From: a virus
Reading direction: 5' to 3' (one strand)
DNA: 62,672 nucleotides
IMG/VR virus record: IMGVR_UViG_3300028590_000016
Span: 1-62,672 of that record
The notes under the pieces are model-generated. The model did not search any database, was not told the DNA's origin, and saw only the letters and a list, made by a program, of their open reading frames with translations. A program made the position numbers and the translations under genes. Below are positions 17,863 to 25,795 of the stretch, in pieces (position 1 is the stretch's first letter; each line of letters starts with the position of its first letter).

Positions 17863-18110
17863 GGCAGCCACCGATCGGTCCAGTGTCCATCTGGCAGAAC
17901 CTTGGTGCGATTGATTGAGAGGCGAACGATTCCATCGGCTTCCGGAAACGCCTGCACGAGAAAATCTCGCGAGCGCCAGACGCCAAGATGCGTTTCGCGT
18001 GGCACCTTTTCAGGCGGCAGCGCTTCCAACCGATGCCCATACTTTAGGTTTTCGGCATTGAGCGCTTTCCGCATCTCGTTGACCTGACGGAAGTCCATGG
18101 GCTTCATCAT
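17859..18110 (-). CDS. Conserved small protein (DUF7694-like)
   Basis: 83 residues from ATG 18110 (ATGATGA overlap with the previous stop). The sequence KYGHRLEALPPEKVP, then WRSRDFLVQAF and RLSINRTKV follows a pattern seen in small phage and prophage proteins that I associate with DUF7694. Function unknown. Confidence 0.6.
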   Translation of the reverse strand: MMKPMDFRQVNEMRKALNAENLKYGHRLEALPPEKVPRETHLGVWRSRDFLVQAFPEADGIVRLSINRTKVLPDGHWTDRWLP

Positions 18111-19183
18111 GCAGCCTCGGTTGGATACTCGTTGTGCTCGCGGCCGTCGAGAAGGCGGCCGGACATTTTCTTGCCGACGCGGACCATCCAAGCGCCGCCA
18201 GACTCCTTCCAGCCCTCATCGACCATACCGAAGTGCTTGTCACCGGCGGCGAAGAATTTTCCAACAGCGTTGAATATCCGGTCCTCTCGGGAAGCCTTGA
18301 GCAATGGTCCGCCCGGCGCCTCGTTTGTAGCATCAGCGAAGTCGCCCCACTGTTTCCAGAAAAATGCGACTTTGTGTTCCGCGCACTGGTCACGAATAGA
18401 GCGCGCCCAATCCGGGTGGAACGGTCGTGCACCACGACCAGACTCGCCGCCGGCAACAACCCAATCGATGCGACGTAGCGGCAGTTCATTGCCCATCGCA
18501 TCCCATCGCCCGGTCTGGTTCACATCATTGAACCGCATATCGATCGCGCTCAGCAACGGCTCTGCGGAAACCCAGCGGATCACGGCCGGCGTACTCCGCA
18601 AGTAGCCGACCCGCTCGTCATAGCGTTTCTGGTCTTCGGCGCTGATGCCGACCCAGATGCCGGGCGGCGGGTTCTGCGGGCTGAACTTTAGGTTCGGCGG
18701 CGATACTTCATCCCCGCGCCGGTTCTTGTGGAAGATGCGCAGGCATTCCGACGAGGCGTACACTTGCTCCCAGAACTGCGAATCGTTCAAGAGTTCGTGC
18801 ATCCGCTTCGCACGCTTCGTCAGCACTTGGAACGTGTGCCCGCGCAGATGGTGCGCAGCGATCATCACGGCGAAAATCTCGACGATCCACCAGCGCTCGG
18901 CGTTTTCGTGGAAAAGATCGCCATGGGCGCAGACGAAGATGCGGCGCGGTGTCGCCCAGCGCAGAGGTTGTTCAAGCCACTGTTCATTGAAGCGGAGGGC
19001 GCCATTCCAGACTGGCCCAGCTTTGGTCTGAGTCGTCAGGCCAATACGTGAAGGGTGATTGCGGAGCCTCGATCCTGCAAGCTTCATTGCATAACAATTC
19101 GTGCAGCCCGGCGACTCAAGGCTGCAGCCCGTAATCACGTTCCAACTAGAATCCGTCCATTCGATTTTCGTTTTCTCGCCCAA
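18107..19183 (-). CDS. Gp37/Gp68-like (DUF5131) protein
   Basis: 358 residues from TTG 19183 (AGGCG upstream). The N-terminus KTKIEWTDSSWNVITGC followed by SPGCTNCYAMKLAG is the hallmark of the phage Gp37/Gp68 family, with the CxxCYA cysteines. Later blocks GIWVGISAEDQKRYDERV, WVSAEPLL, VVAGGESGRGARPFHPDW and FFWKQWG also match. The family resembles radical SAM enzymes in layout, but its reaction is not established. The gene is divergent from the small plus-strand gene at 19250. Confidence 0.85.
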   Translation of the reverse strand: MGEKTKIEWTDSSWNVITGCSLESPGCTNCYAMKLAGSRLRNHPSRIGLTTQTKAGPVWNGALRFNEQWLEQPLRWATPRRIFVCAHGDLFHENAERWWIVEIFAVMIAAHHLRGHTFQVLTKRAKRMHELLNDSQFWEQVYASSECLRIFHKNRRGDEVSPPNLKFSPQNPPPGIWVGISAEDQKRYDERVGYLRSTPAVIRWVSAEPLLSAIDMRFNDVNQTGRWDAMGNELPLRRIDWVVAGGESGRGARPFHPDWARSIRDQCAEHKVAFFWKQWGDFADATNEAPGGPLLKASREDRIFNAVGKFFAAGDKHFGMVDEGWKESGGAWMVRVGKKMSGRLLDGREHNEYPTEAA

Positions 19184-19245
19184 CGTCGTTCGCCTATGTC
19201 TTGGTTGGCAAGCCGTGATATCGTAGAGACACCTTACAACAGCGA

Positions 19246-19257
19246 GCGTATGTACGC
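19246..19257. promoter_or_regulatory. 12-bp palindrome over a start codon (candidate operator)
   Basis: GCGTA-TG-TACGC is a perfect inverted repeat that covers the ATG of the lone plus-strand gene, in the 66-base gap between divergent genes. A nearly identical palindrome (GCGTACGTACGC) overlaps a promoter at 52578-52589. Such a site could serve autoregulation by the small protein encoded here. Confidence 0.35.
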
Positions 19258-19438
19258 AATGGCTCCACCGAAGAAACCTGTAGCGCAGTGCCGAACAGCG
19301 AGTCATCCCTTCCAGATCCGCGCCAACGCCGTGGAACTTGAAGCATGGAAGGGTGCGGCTGGTGCGATCCCTACAAGCACATGGGCGCGTGACGTACTGA
19401 ACAAGGCGGCTAAGGCGAAGCGTCCGACGAAGGGCTAG
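19250..19438 (+). CDS. Small ribbon-helix-helix-like protein on the opposite strand
   Basis: 62 residues from ATG 19250 (ATG 19259 is an alternative). The C-terminal half, FQIRANAVELEAWKGAAG then STWARDVLNKAAKA, looks like the MobC/Arc-type proteins in which a strand is followed by two helices that bind DNA. It is the only plus-strand gene inside the 30-kb minus block and is divergent from the Gp37/Gp68-like gene. It ends inside the 3' end of the convergent minus gene. A regulator or antitoxin-like role is inference. Confidence 0.6.
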   Translation: MYAMAPPKKPVAQCRTASHPFQIRANAVELEAWKGAAGAIPTSTWARDVLNKAAKAKRPTKG

Positions 19439-19829
19439 GCGGGTCGTCTGGCAGCGGTGCATAGTGCGTGACTGCTGTCGGGTCCAAGTAGTTCTTGAAC
19501 CCGATTGACCAGAGACCCATGCGCTGCCCGTTGATCGTCTCGCCGACTGTCGTATCCCAGCAGGCGTAGTACATCTTTGGGAGCCAGCCCCCGGTACCGG
19601 GCCAGTACAACAGAACTGGTGTCCCGTCTTTCGGCGCGGTGCAAATCGGCTTCCATGGCGAAGCTCGGCGATTCCAAGCCAATATTGCAGCATCGGTTGT
19701 TTCCGATGCTGGCCCTTCAACCGAACAAAGAGCACAGGCTACTGTGTTCCAGTAGACTGACGGCGAATTGATGTGGAGATGCGCGGTGGTCCCGCACCAT
19801 GGGCAATTTTTCAGCTCAACCGTAGTCAC
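19410..19829 (-). CDS. Lar-like zinc ribbon fused to a DUF551-like domain, second copy
   Basis: 139 residues from GTG 19829, with AGGGAG nine bases upstream and a GTGA overlap. NCPWCGTTAHLHI, CALC and TTDAAILAWNRR give the Lar pattern; SPWKPICTAPKDGTPVLLYW and THYAPLPDDPP give the DUF551 part. It parallels the protein at 14498-14911, so the fusion is a repeated theme in this phage. Possible role in countering host restriction is a family inference. Confidence 0.7.
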   Translation of the reverse strand: MTTVELKNCPWCGTTAHLHINSPSVYWNTVACALCSVEGPASETTDAAILAWNRRASPWKPICTAPKDGTPVLLYWPGTGGWLPKMYYACWDTTVGETINGQRMGLWSIGFKNYLDPTAVTHYAPLPDDPPSPSSDASP

Positions 19830-20224
19830 AGATACGCACTCCCTGGTTGGCCCGGTTCGTTGCTGCCCGTACATGCGTTCCGGTGATCATTCGCATGTGG
19901 GCATCGCTTGTTACCGCAGTTTGGACAGAGGAACATGCGGTCGCGCAATGCTGGTTGTCCGCGAGTCTGCCGAAGTTCAAGCCAGCATCGGTAACACAAG
20001 CAGTCATGTGGCGGACTCGGCCAATCATGAGGCTTGGGCAACCCAGCGGTCAGCGACTTCACAGCATCCACGATCATTTCCGGCATATCGTCGATCCAGA
20101 CGTCTGGTTTGAAGTGCCGGCACTTCGATTCGCCCTTGGTGTAGACCGCGCGTAAGCCAGTCTCGGCGATGAAAGCCTCAACGTCACGTGTCCGTGAGCG
20201 AGAACAGGAAGATGGCGATTTCAC
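19826..20224 (-). CDS. Zinc-binding phage protein with common CPxCGNKRCPHA tail
   Basis: 132 residues from GTG 20224, which overlaps the previous stop as GTGA. The last 40 residues (FLCPNCGNKRCPHANDH...ACTGSNEPGQPGS) are a very common small phage protein and may bind zinc. The first 60 residues (AVYTKGESKCRHFKPDVWID) look like part of another protein, perhaps a phosphatase-like fragment. A fusion or a partly decayed upstream gene is possible. Confidence 0.6.
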   Translation of the reverse strand: MKSPSSCSRSRTRDVEAFIAETGLRAVYTKGESKCRHFKPDVWIDDMPEMIVDAVKSLTAGLPKPHDWPSPPHDCLCYRCWLELRQTRGQPALRDRMFLCPNCGNKRCPHANDHRNACTGSNEPGQPGSAYL

Positions 20225-20688
20225 GCTCCATCGCCACCCTCCTTGACGAGCGCCGCGCATTCGATTCGTGCAGGATCACCGGGTACGCCGGTGGCGTTGC
20301 CTGCTCGCGCCATGGTCTGAGCCGACTCGTGAGCCGGTGCGACCGGCCCCTCTCCTTTGCCGGCGGCGCTACCATCGGCCCCGCATCTCGCGGCATGCTC
20401 GGGGAAAAGCTCGTGAATTTCTATGGCACCCCGAATCGCCATCAACTCTTCGCCGGCTGCGGCAGCACAGTTTCTTGTGTGCGCTCGCCGTGACGACTGG
20501 CCTTTCATCGATGTGGTTGCATCAATCGCGCGCAAGTGTGCCGCTGTCGATCTAGCCACGTCAGCGCACTTCCCAGGAAGTCGCGCCTCAAGCTCGCCTT
20601 TCGAATACTGAGCAGCGAGGCGCTTCATCCAATCTGAATAGAATGCGTCAAAATCCACATCCGACCGACCGTATTGACGAGTGCTCAA
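20221..20688 (-). CDS. Hypothetical phage protein
   Basis: 155 residues from TTG 20688, which has GGAGG seven bases upstream and a TTGA overlap with the previous stop. The N-terminus DVDFDAFYSDWMKRLAAQYS is reminiscent of the C-terminus of the protein at 52872-53234 (LDALYADWIGKSRAVLAKI). No catalytic motif was found. Confidence 0.6.
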   Translation of the reverse strand: MSTRQYGRSDVDFDAFYSDWMKRLAAQYSKGELEARLPGKCADVARSTAAHLRAIDATTSMKGQSSRRAHTRNCAAAAGEELMAIRGAIEIHELFPEHAARCGADGSAAGKGEGPVAPAHESAQTMARAGNATGVPGDPARIECAALVKEGGDGA

Positions 20689-21290
20689 GATGCCGCCCTC
20701 CTGTCGCACTCTTCCTTCAAGGCAACTAGCGCAGCCGTTGTTGCCCTGTCGGTTTCAGCCATTTCTTGCAGAATCCTTTGCGTTTCGCTTAACGCATTCT
20801 CCGCCGCCTCCGCCCGCGCGATGGCGGCGTCGCGTTCGCTGCGGAGGGATTCGAGTTCGGCGCAACGTTTTGCCGCGAGGTGTTCCGCTTCTTCACGCAG
20901 GCCCATGTTGTGCCAGAACTCGCCCTCGGCCGCGCTCAAGAGGCTGTAACCGATGTCGTTCGCCTTGAACAGCACATGCAACTTCTCGACGTCCCATGAC
21001 GACGACCAGTCACCTGAGGCGCCGCACGGCTCGCTGCGTATGTAGTCATCCAGGCCGGTTTCGGCTTCGACCTGGCTGACCAGAATTGCGACCGCTTCGG
21101 CGCGCCCCTGCGCGCGCGCTTCCATGATGTCAGTCGGCACCGGCACCGGCGCTGGACGATCGGCCAAACGACGCTCGGCCTCGTCCAGTGCGGTGCGCAG
21201 TTCGCGGAGTGTTTCCGCCGAAATGTCCCGTCCCATCGAGTCCAGGCTTTCGGCTAGGCGCTCTACCGCCTCTTGGGTGATGTCGGTCAT
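20685..21290 (-). CDS. Hypothetical coiled-coil protein
   Basis: 201 residues. Two coiled-coil parts (about 10-45 and 130-190, RCAELESLRSERDAAIARAE) flank a middle segment with DDYIRSEPCGASGDWSSSW. This modular build recurs in phage accessory genes. ATG 21290 overlaps the preceding stop. Function unknown. Confidence 0.65.
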   Translation of the reverse strand: MTDITQEAVERLAESLDSMGRDISAETLRELRTALDEAERRLADRPAPVPVPTDIMEARAQGRAEAVAILVSQVEAETGLDDYIRSEPCGASGDWSSSWDVEKLHVLFKANDIGYSLLSAAEGEFWHNMGLREEAEHLAAKRCAELESLRSERDAAIARAEAAENALSETQRILQEMAETDRATTAALVALKEECDRRAAS

Positions 21291-21502
21291 GGCCGCATGC
21301 CCTCCGTGATTGTCTCGATTTCGTAGTACGCCGCCGTTACCGCCTCGCGCACAAGCTTCTCGGCGCGCTCGACACGCGATGCAACTTTTCGGTTGGCGCT
21401 ACCGTTCTGCTCTACGTGCGCGAGCATGTCGGCGATGGCGTCTAGATTGTTCATCGACAAATACGCGCGCTCACGACGGCGCATCAATTCTTCGCTGCTC
21501 AC
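21287..21502 (-). CDS. Small helical protein
   Basis: 71 residues from GTG 21502, with GGGAGG nine bases upstream. It is a charged helical protein (RRRERAYLSMNNLDAIADML). The open frame runs much further upstream but reads there as a low-quality shadow of the DUF1643 gene, so the GTG was chosen. Confidence 0.6.
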   Translation of the reverse strand: MSSEELMRRRERAYLSMNNLDAIADMLAHVEQNGSANRKVASRVERAEKLVREAVTAAYYEIETITEGMRP

Positions 21503-21533
21503 GGCTTCGTACCTCCCACGGTGATGATGTTGG

Positions 21534-22040
21534 TCATGGCGACCATTCCACAAGTTCAGTTTTGTACGACAGCATGAGCGGATGTAGCGGGTCGCCGGAC
21601 TTCGACAGACCGAAAATCTTGATCGGCTTGCCGCACTCGCGGAGCATGCGACGGACGACGGACAGCCGATCGTGCAGCCGCTTCGGAATCTTGTCGCGAC
21701 TCCCCCAGCACGGCACGACGATATCGGCCTCGGCCATGATGTCGCGCAGATGCTTGTCGTTGTCCGGTCCAATCGGGTCTGCAGCCGAGCCGAGTTCGTG
21801 CACGTCGGTCGCGCGGTACGCGTACGGGTTGCCGTAGATGACACTGCGCGCGCCCATGCGTCGACCGAACTCGCGCCACTTGCGATCCGTCTGGTCAGGT
21901 ACCGTCTTTTCGGCCTTGGACGGGTTGGCACCGATGAACGCGACAACGATACCTTCGTGCGCCAGAAGGCGTTCCAGAAAGTATCGGAACCGCCCGCACT
22001 CGCTGATGATGCATCGACCGCCGGTCTCGACGATGCTCAC
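21534..22040 (-). CDS. DUF1643 family protein
   Basis: 168 residues from GTG 22040 (GGAGG upstream, GTGA overlap). Family blocks are clear: FIGANPSKAEKTVPDQT, IYGNPYAYRATDVHELG, ADPIGPDNDKHL, IVVPCWGSRDKI and FGLSKSGDPLHPLML. DUF1643 proteins occur in phages and bacteria; the fold hints at a nucleotide-processing or glycosylase-like pocket, but the activity is not known. Confidence 0.85.
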   Translation of the reverse strand: MSIVETGGRCIISECGRFRYFLERLLAHEGIVVAFIGANPSKAEKTVPDQTDRKWREFGRRMGARSVIYGNPYAYRATDVHELGSAADPIGPDNDKHLRDIMAEADIVVPCWGSRDKIPKRLHDRLSVVRRMLRECGKPIKIFGLSKSGDPLHPLMLSYKTELVEWSP

Positions 22041-22525
22041 GCCCCACCTCCGTTCGCGCCCATGGCGCTCGATATTTCCCACAGGGTTCGCGCTACGCCG
22101 CCATTTCCTGCTGGCGAACGTTTTTCGCGAAGCTTCACGCTCGACTCAGCCCACGACTTGCGCGCCGGCATGTCGCGCACCTTGCGGAATCCTGCTGCGC
22201 GTAGCGACGCGCCTGACTCGTCGTACTGTGTGTAGGTGATGCAGCGCACGTAGCCCATTGCGCGAGCAGCACGCCACACCGCGCCGTACAGCATAGAGTT
22301 CGCGTTGCGTGTGCCATCGGTGCAAGTGCGGTTCACTTCCAGCGTTACGCCATCGTCGAGGGCGCGAGCGATCGGGCGGCCAGCTGTCGCGACGCCGATC
22401 AGAGTTGTGCCATCCATGACGCCAACGCCGAATTTCCAGCCGGTCACGCCCTTGTTGTGCCGGTGCGCCGCCAGCACGAACGCGCGGGCGCACCGGAGAG
22501 TGATGGGCACGACGCGCAGGGCCAT
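22037..22525 (-). CDS. XF1762-like protein (GNAT-type fold)
   Basis: 162 residues from ATG 22525 (TGATG overlap). The segments HRHNKGVTGWKFGVGVMDG, GVATAGRPIARALDDG, NANSMLYGAVWRAARAMGY and QYDESGASLRAAGF match the XF1762 family, which resembles N-acyltransferases. The substrate is unknown. The last 20 residues (SPAGNGGVARTLWEIS) are also typical of the family. Confidence 0.8.
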   Translation of the reverse strand: MALRVVPITLRCARAFVLAAHRHNKGVTGWKFGVGVMDGTTLIGVATAGRPIARALDDGVTLEVNRTCTDGTRNANSMLYGAVWRAARAMGYVRCITYTQYDESGASLRAAGFRKVRDMPARKSWAESSVKLREKRSPAGNGGVARTLWEISSAMGANGGGA

Positions 22526-22698
22526 CACGCACCGTCCTTTGCGTCGGCAGCGCGGCTGAAGGCTGTCGAAAGGAGAGCACTGCAACGCCGGCAGATTTCC
22601 GGATCGCCGCCGCCGGCCGACTGATAGTCGACTATGCCGCGATGGCCGAACTTGCGGCATAGCCACGCGCGGAGCTGTTGAATCCATGTCTCGCTCAC
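22525..22698 (-). CDS. Small cysteine-containing protein
   Basis: 57 residues from GTG 22698 (GTGA overlap). A basic amphipathic start (SETWIQQLRAWLCRKFGHRG) is followed by DPEICRRCSALL with a CxxC. It may bind zinc. Coupled at both ends, which supports its reality despite the small size. Confidence 0.6.
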   Translation of the reverse strand: MSETWIQQLRAWLCRKFGHRGIVDYQSAGGGDPEICRRCSALLSTAFSRAADAKDGA

Positions 22699-24110
22699 GG
22701 CTGCCCGTCCTTTGCGCCCATGTCGGGGCTGATGAAGTGGTGGCAACGGCCGCAGTACGTAACGCCGTCGTCAACGTAAGGGGCGTCGTCGAACTCGGCA
22801 TGTAGGTAGCCGCCGCGACCGTCATGCGCCGCCTTCGGGCAGTTCACGCCGTGGCGAATCGCCTCGTCGGCCTTTGCTGCGCCCATGGCGCGGTCGATGG
22901 CGTCACGCAGGGTGTCTCCGCTGTACGCGTGCCCGTCGTAGCTCAAGCGCCACTGAGCCGCGCGGTAGTTGGTCTGCTGTGCATACTCGATTTGGGTGTA
23001 CCGAACCAAGTGCAGCGCTTCTTCAGGCGGCAGCGGTTTCGCAACCATCGCTGCAATAGCGTCGATCCGCCCCGCATCCCTCGCGTCGGGATGGGCGTCC
23101 GGAGGGTGGCGCCAGAGGCGGACAACAACGCCTCTACTGCCGCCCGCTACCGTGACCTGATATTTGGTCGGCTCGCCGTCGTACAGGTACGTGCGACCGG
23201 AGGCCGGATATTCCGCGAGCCAGAAATCGCACGGCCGCTCAACCGCCGAGGGTTCCTCGGTAGTTGCGGGCGGGGCGAGGTAGAGCGCGCGCACCACGAA
23301 TCCTTCCGGCACAGTGAAGCGCGGCCCGATGACCACGTTCGTCTCGTTGTGAAGGTTCGTGTACGCCCAGGCGTAAGGCTTGTCGCCAACCGTCAAGCAT
23401 TCCTTGGCGGGTGCGATAGGAACAGGCGAGCCATCGTTCTGGCCGCACGTCTTGAGTTCCGCGACACCGGTCGTAGCGACATCGGCAGGGCGCCACGTAT
23501 GGCCGCAGGCGTGGCACAGGTGCGTGCGGTGCGGTGGGTTGGGCCAGCCCACCACGTCGCGCTCACCAAGGCCGTCGAGGCCGACCAAGCACGGCACCGC
23601 ATAGACTTCCTCGCCATCGATGTGCTGCACCCGGCACTGCGGGCAGAACAGCAGCATCGGCACTGGCTCGGGTTCTCCCTCCTGCACCTTGGGCGCGGCG
23701 GCGAGCATGGCGAACATCTTGGCTCGGTGCGCGCGCACTTCGCGCTCCTGCGATGCGGTCAGCCCTTCGTCCTCGCCCCACGTCAGCATCTGCGCTGCGA
23801 GTTCGAACGCGTCGCGCCACTCGGCCGGCAACGTGTAAGGAACGCTTACACGTTCGGATGGTTGCATGCCATGGTGTTTCAACCGGTCCCGAATAATTTC
23901 CGCTCCGGCGTAATCGGGATTCGCCTGCGCCCAAGCAATTTCCCCCTGAGTAACCGCGAAAGGACTCGGCTCGGCTGATGCGCGGGCGGCTTGCCATGCG
24001 GCATAGGTCGTGGACTCGCCGCGCTCAGCAGCTTCCAAGATTGTCTGTTGCTGCGGCGCTGGCAGCGTGCGCACGAACGCCTCAAACTCCATCCGGCTCT
24101 GCTCGTTCAT
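22695..24110 (-). CDS. Large mosaic phage protein with zinc ribbon
   Basis: 471 residues. The N-terminus (MNEQSRMEFEAFVRTLP) is a common phage module. A middle block, LLFCPQCRVQHID then HLCHACGHTWRPADVATTGV, forms a four-cysteine zinc ribbon widespread in phages. The C-terminal third has EYAQQTNYRAAQWRLSYDG and ends in a second cysteine pair (GVTYCGRCHHFISP). It looks like several mobile modules joined in one frame. Function unknown. Confidence 0.7.
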   Translation of the reverse strand: MNEQSRMEFEAFVRTLPAPQQQTILEAAERGESTTYAAWQAARASAEPSPFAVTQGEIAWAQANPDYAGAEIIRDRLKHHGMQPSERVSVPYTLPAEWRDAFELAAQMLTWGEDEGLTASQEREVRAHRAKMFAMLAAAPKVQEGEPEPVPMLLFCPQCRVQHIDGEEVYAVPCLVGLDGLGERDVVGWPNPPHRTHLCHACGHTWRPADVATTGVAELKTCGQNDGSPVPIAPAKECLTVGDKPYAWAYTNLHNETNVVIGPRFTVPEGFVVRALYLAPPATTEEPSAVERPCDFWLAEYPASGRTYLYDGEPTKYQVTVAGGSRGVVVRLWRHPPDAHPDARDAGRIDAIAAMVAKPLPPEEALHLVRYTQIEYAQQTNYRAAQWRLSYDGHAYSGDTLRDAIDRAMGAAKADEAIRHGVNCPKAAHDGRGGYLHAEFDDAPYVDDGVTYCGRCHHFISPDMGAKDGQP

Positions 24111-24403
24111 TTCGGTTGCTCCGCGTAGAGTTTGGTGCCGATTGGGAGGCCGTCCAATTCGGTGGTTCCGAATCCGACCGGATCAGCGCGCGGTGGGTAA
24201 TGTCCGATAAGCGTCGCTACGTGAACCATATTCGGCCGCAAGGCTTCGGCGGACTGGCGTTCGTCTTCGTAAGCGCGAATCGCGCGATAGATCAGTCCAC
24301 GCTTGTCTTCCCAGATGCCGGGATACTTAGACTTGCAGTCGGCGACGTACTTCGAGCCATATGCCGCCACGCACGCCGCCTCAACCATTTCGTTGGTGAT
24401 CAT
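24107..24403 (-). CDS. Hypothetical phage protein
   Basis: 98 residues from ATG 24403 (ATGA overlap). The start ITNEMVEAACVAAYG and later YRAIRAYEDERQSAEAL recall a recurrent phage family of unknown role. The C-terminus carries GTTELDGLPIGTKLYAEQ, a likely strand-rich tail. Confidence 0.6.
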   Translation of the reverse strand: MITNEMVEAACVAAYGSKYVADCKSKYPGIWEDKRGLIYRAIRAYEDERQSAEALRPNMVHVATLIGHYPPRADPVGFGTTELDGLPIGTKLYAEQPK

Positions 24404-24588
24404 GGCTTTTTTACCGTCAGCAGCACTTGCGCATCGAAGTTGCGGCGCACGTCGTCCAGGCACCACGTCACATGCTTTACGACGAAGAACAGTCCGTCAT
24501 ACCTGAGGTGTTCGCCGACAGTCGGCGCCTGCGGAAGCTCGAACGAGGCGATCGAGTCGCCAACCGTTTCACACCATATCCGGCTCAT
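24400..24588 (-). CDS. Small protein with RIWC...RRNFDAQVL motif, copy 1
   Basis: 62 residues from ATG 24588, behind AAGGAATCGC. It reads SRIWCETVGDSIASFELPQA and ends DDVRRNFDAQVLLTVKKP. The same ends occur in the gene at 28595-28924, so the two are paralogues; this copy lacks the 45-residue C-terminal extension. Function unknown. Confidence 0.65.
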   Translation of the reverse strand: MSRIWCETVGDSIASFELPQAPTVGEHLRYDGLFFVVKHVTWCLDDVRRNFDAQVLLTVKKP

Positions 24589-24743
24589 TGCGATTCCTTG
24601 TTCAGTTCGTCGGCGCGGGCTTGGGCGGCTCCTGAGGATTCGAAATAGCAATCGTCGTCCTGGTACTTGTCGATCAGGAAGCGGACGACGCGGAAGCCTG
24701 GATGCGGGAATTCGGTTGGCGTAACGAACCATTCGCCGATCAC
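24585..24743 (-). CDS. Small protein with ELNKES C-terminus
   Basis: 52 residues from GTG 24743, coupled by GTGA to the upstream stop and by ATGA to the downstream start. It begins MIGEWFVTPTEFPHPGF and ends AAQARADELNKESQ. The same C-terminus (AAQTRANELNKES) closes the protein at 29112-29612, so this is a truncated or minimal paralogue. Unknown function. Confidence 0.6.
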   Translation of the reverse strand: MIGEWFVTPTEFPHPGFRVVRFLIDKYQDDDCYFESSGAAQARADELNKESQ

Positions 24744-24976
24744 CCCTTGTCCTCCGTGAGGGCGTGGAGAGCTTCAGCCAAATCTTGCTCCGCATAAACT
24801 GCACTAAGATGCTCAATCCAGCCATTGTCGGCAACGCTCGCGGCATCGCGTAACTTCGCGCATGCAACCACAAGCGCCTTAACCGCCACCCATTCTTCCG
24901 CCGTGACATACGCCCGCTCAACCGGCGTGTTGTTGCCGCTCTTTAACCTTAGGTTTATGCGGTCGATGGTGTTCAT
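24740..24976 (-). CDS. Hypothetical helical protein
   Basis: 78 residues from ATG 24976. Helical throughout (EEWVAVKALVVACAKLRDAA), with an acidic end. Coupled by overlaps on both sides. No domain recognised. Confidence 0.6.
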   Translation of the reverse strand: MNTIDRINLRLKSGNNTPVERAYVTAEEWVAVKALVVACAKLRDAASVADNGWIEHLSAVYAEQDLAEALHALTEDKG

Positions 24977-25200
24977 ACAGTTTCCTCATCAACGATCTGA
25001 CGCCACTTCTGTGGGTGCCAAGGATTTGTGGAGTACCAGTCGTATTGGCTATCAGTCGACTGATGCCATCCAGTCTCTCCCCAATAGTTCTGCCGCGTCT
25101 CCCAATACCCGCGAGACACGTAGCCGCCTTCCGATAGCTCAACTTCAGTACAATCTTTAGGGGCAGTCTCTATCGGGTGCCACAATCTTGGCTCGCTCAT
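24973..25200 (-). CDS. DUF551-like protein
   Basis: 75 residues from ATG 25200. The start PRLWHPIETAPKDCTEVEL and the tryptophan-rich end (NPWHPQKWRQIVDEE) follow the DUF551 layout, without the zinc ribbon present in the two larger fused copies. Function unknown. Confidence 0.65.
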   Translation of the reverse strand: MSEPRLWHPIETAPKDCTEVELSEGGYVSRGYWETRQNYWGETGWHQSTDSQYDWYSTNPWHPQKWRQIVDEETV

Positions 25201-25529
25201 GCCACCGTCGCTCCGAAGTCGTCGATGTGGGGATGTGTGTTCCGGCGCGTGAACTTTTCGAGCGCTGCGCGTTGGCGGGCGCGGGCCGACTCCAAGCGGT
25301 TCTCGCGGCGCACGCCTTCGGCCGGATCGTACTTTCCTTCGCCAACCACTTCGTGGTGATACCATTCCGACTCGGCGCGGCGCAGTTCTTCGTCGGCCTC
25401 GACAAGCTCTACGACATCGGCGCCGCGATCACGCACGAACTCGTAAGCAGTCGGGCAGTCGGCGTGCTTGTGGACGTGACTGGCTGTCGGTTCGCGTACG
25501 AGTTCCTTCAACTGGTCGAGTGCGTTCAC
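25197..25529 (-). CDS. Hypothetical protein
   Basis: 110 residues from GTG 25529. A charged helical protein, with YEFVRDRGADVVELVEADEE and a basic helix (RRENRLESARARQRAALEKF). GTGA overlap with the preceding gene. No domain recognised. Confidence 0.6.
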   Translation of the reverse strand: MNALDQLKELVREPTASHVHKHADCPTAYEFVRDRGADVVELVEADEELRRAESEWYHHEVVGEGKYDPAEGVRRENRLESARARQRAALEKFTRRNTHPHIDDFGATVA

Positions 25530-25795
25530 GGCTTGGCCTCCCGGCGCGCTGCAATTTCATCTGCGGGGCGGCGAACGAGTGCCTTGATATCCGGCTCGCC
25601 AACATGAATCTGATTCGTGTAGCCGCCATGCGGATGAATCGCGTAGATGTGGAACGCCTCTCCTGTGTGGCGGTAGTGCGTCTCCACGGATCGGATGTTA
25701 CCCTCGCGACGGTTCCCGCGATGATCGAAGAAGTCGACGATATCGGCCTTGCGGAACTCGGGCGGATGGATCGTGTAGAACGGCTTCGCGCTCAC
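25526..25795 (-). CDS. Hypothetical histidine-rich protein
   Basis: 89 residues from GTG 25795. It has FYTIHPPEFRKADIVDFFD and EAFHIYAIHPHGGYTNQIH, a strand-rich pattern that may bind metal. Length and spacing are typical of its neighbours. Unknown function. Confidence 0.6.
   Translation of the reverse strand: MSAKPFYTIHPPEFRKADIVDFFDHRGNRREGNIRSVETHYRHTGEAFHIYAIHPHGGYTNQIHVGEPDIKALVRRPADEIAARREAKP

Noticed and set aside
20184-20231. 15-codon frame MEREIAIFLFSLTDT
   Set aside because: Too short and out of the coupled GTGA chain; possibly a remnant of an earlier start of the gene at 19826.
21503-21946. Long upstream extension of the 71-residue gene ending at 21287
   Set aside because: The extension is out-of-frame shadow of the DUF1643 gene, while GTG 21502 has a good ribosome site.
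22824-23978. 384-codon plus-strand open frame
   Set aside because: Antisense to the 471-residue mosaic gene, whose zinc ribbons and overlaps show it is the real one.
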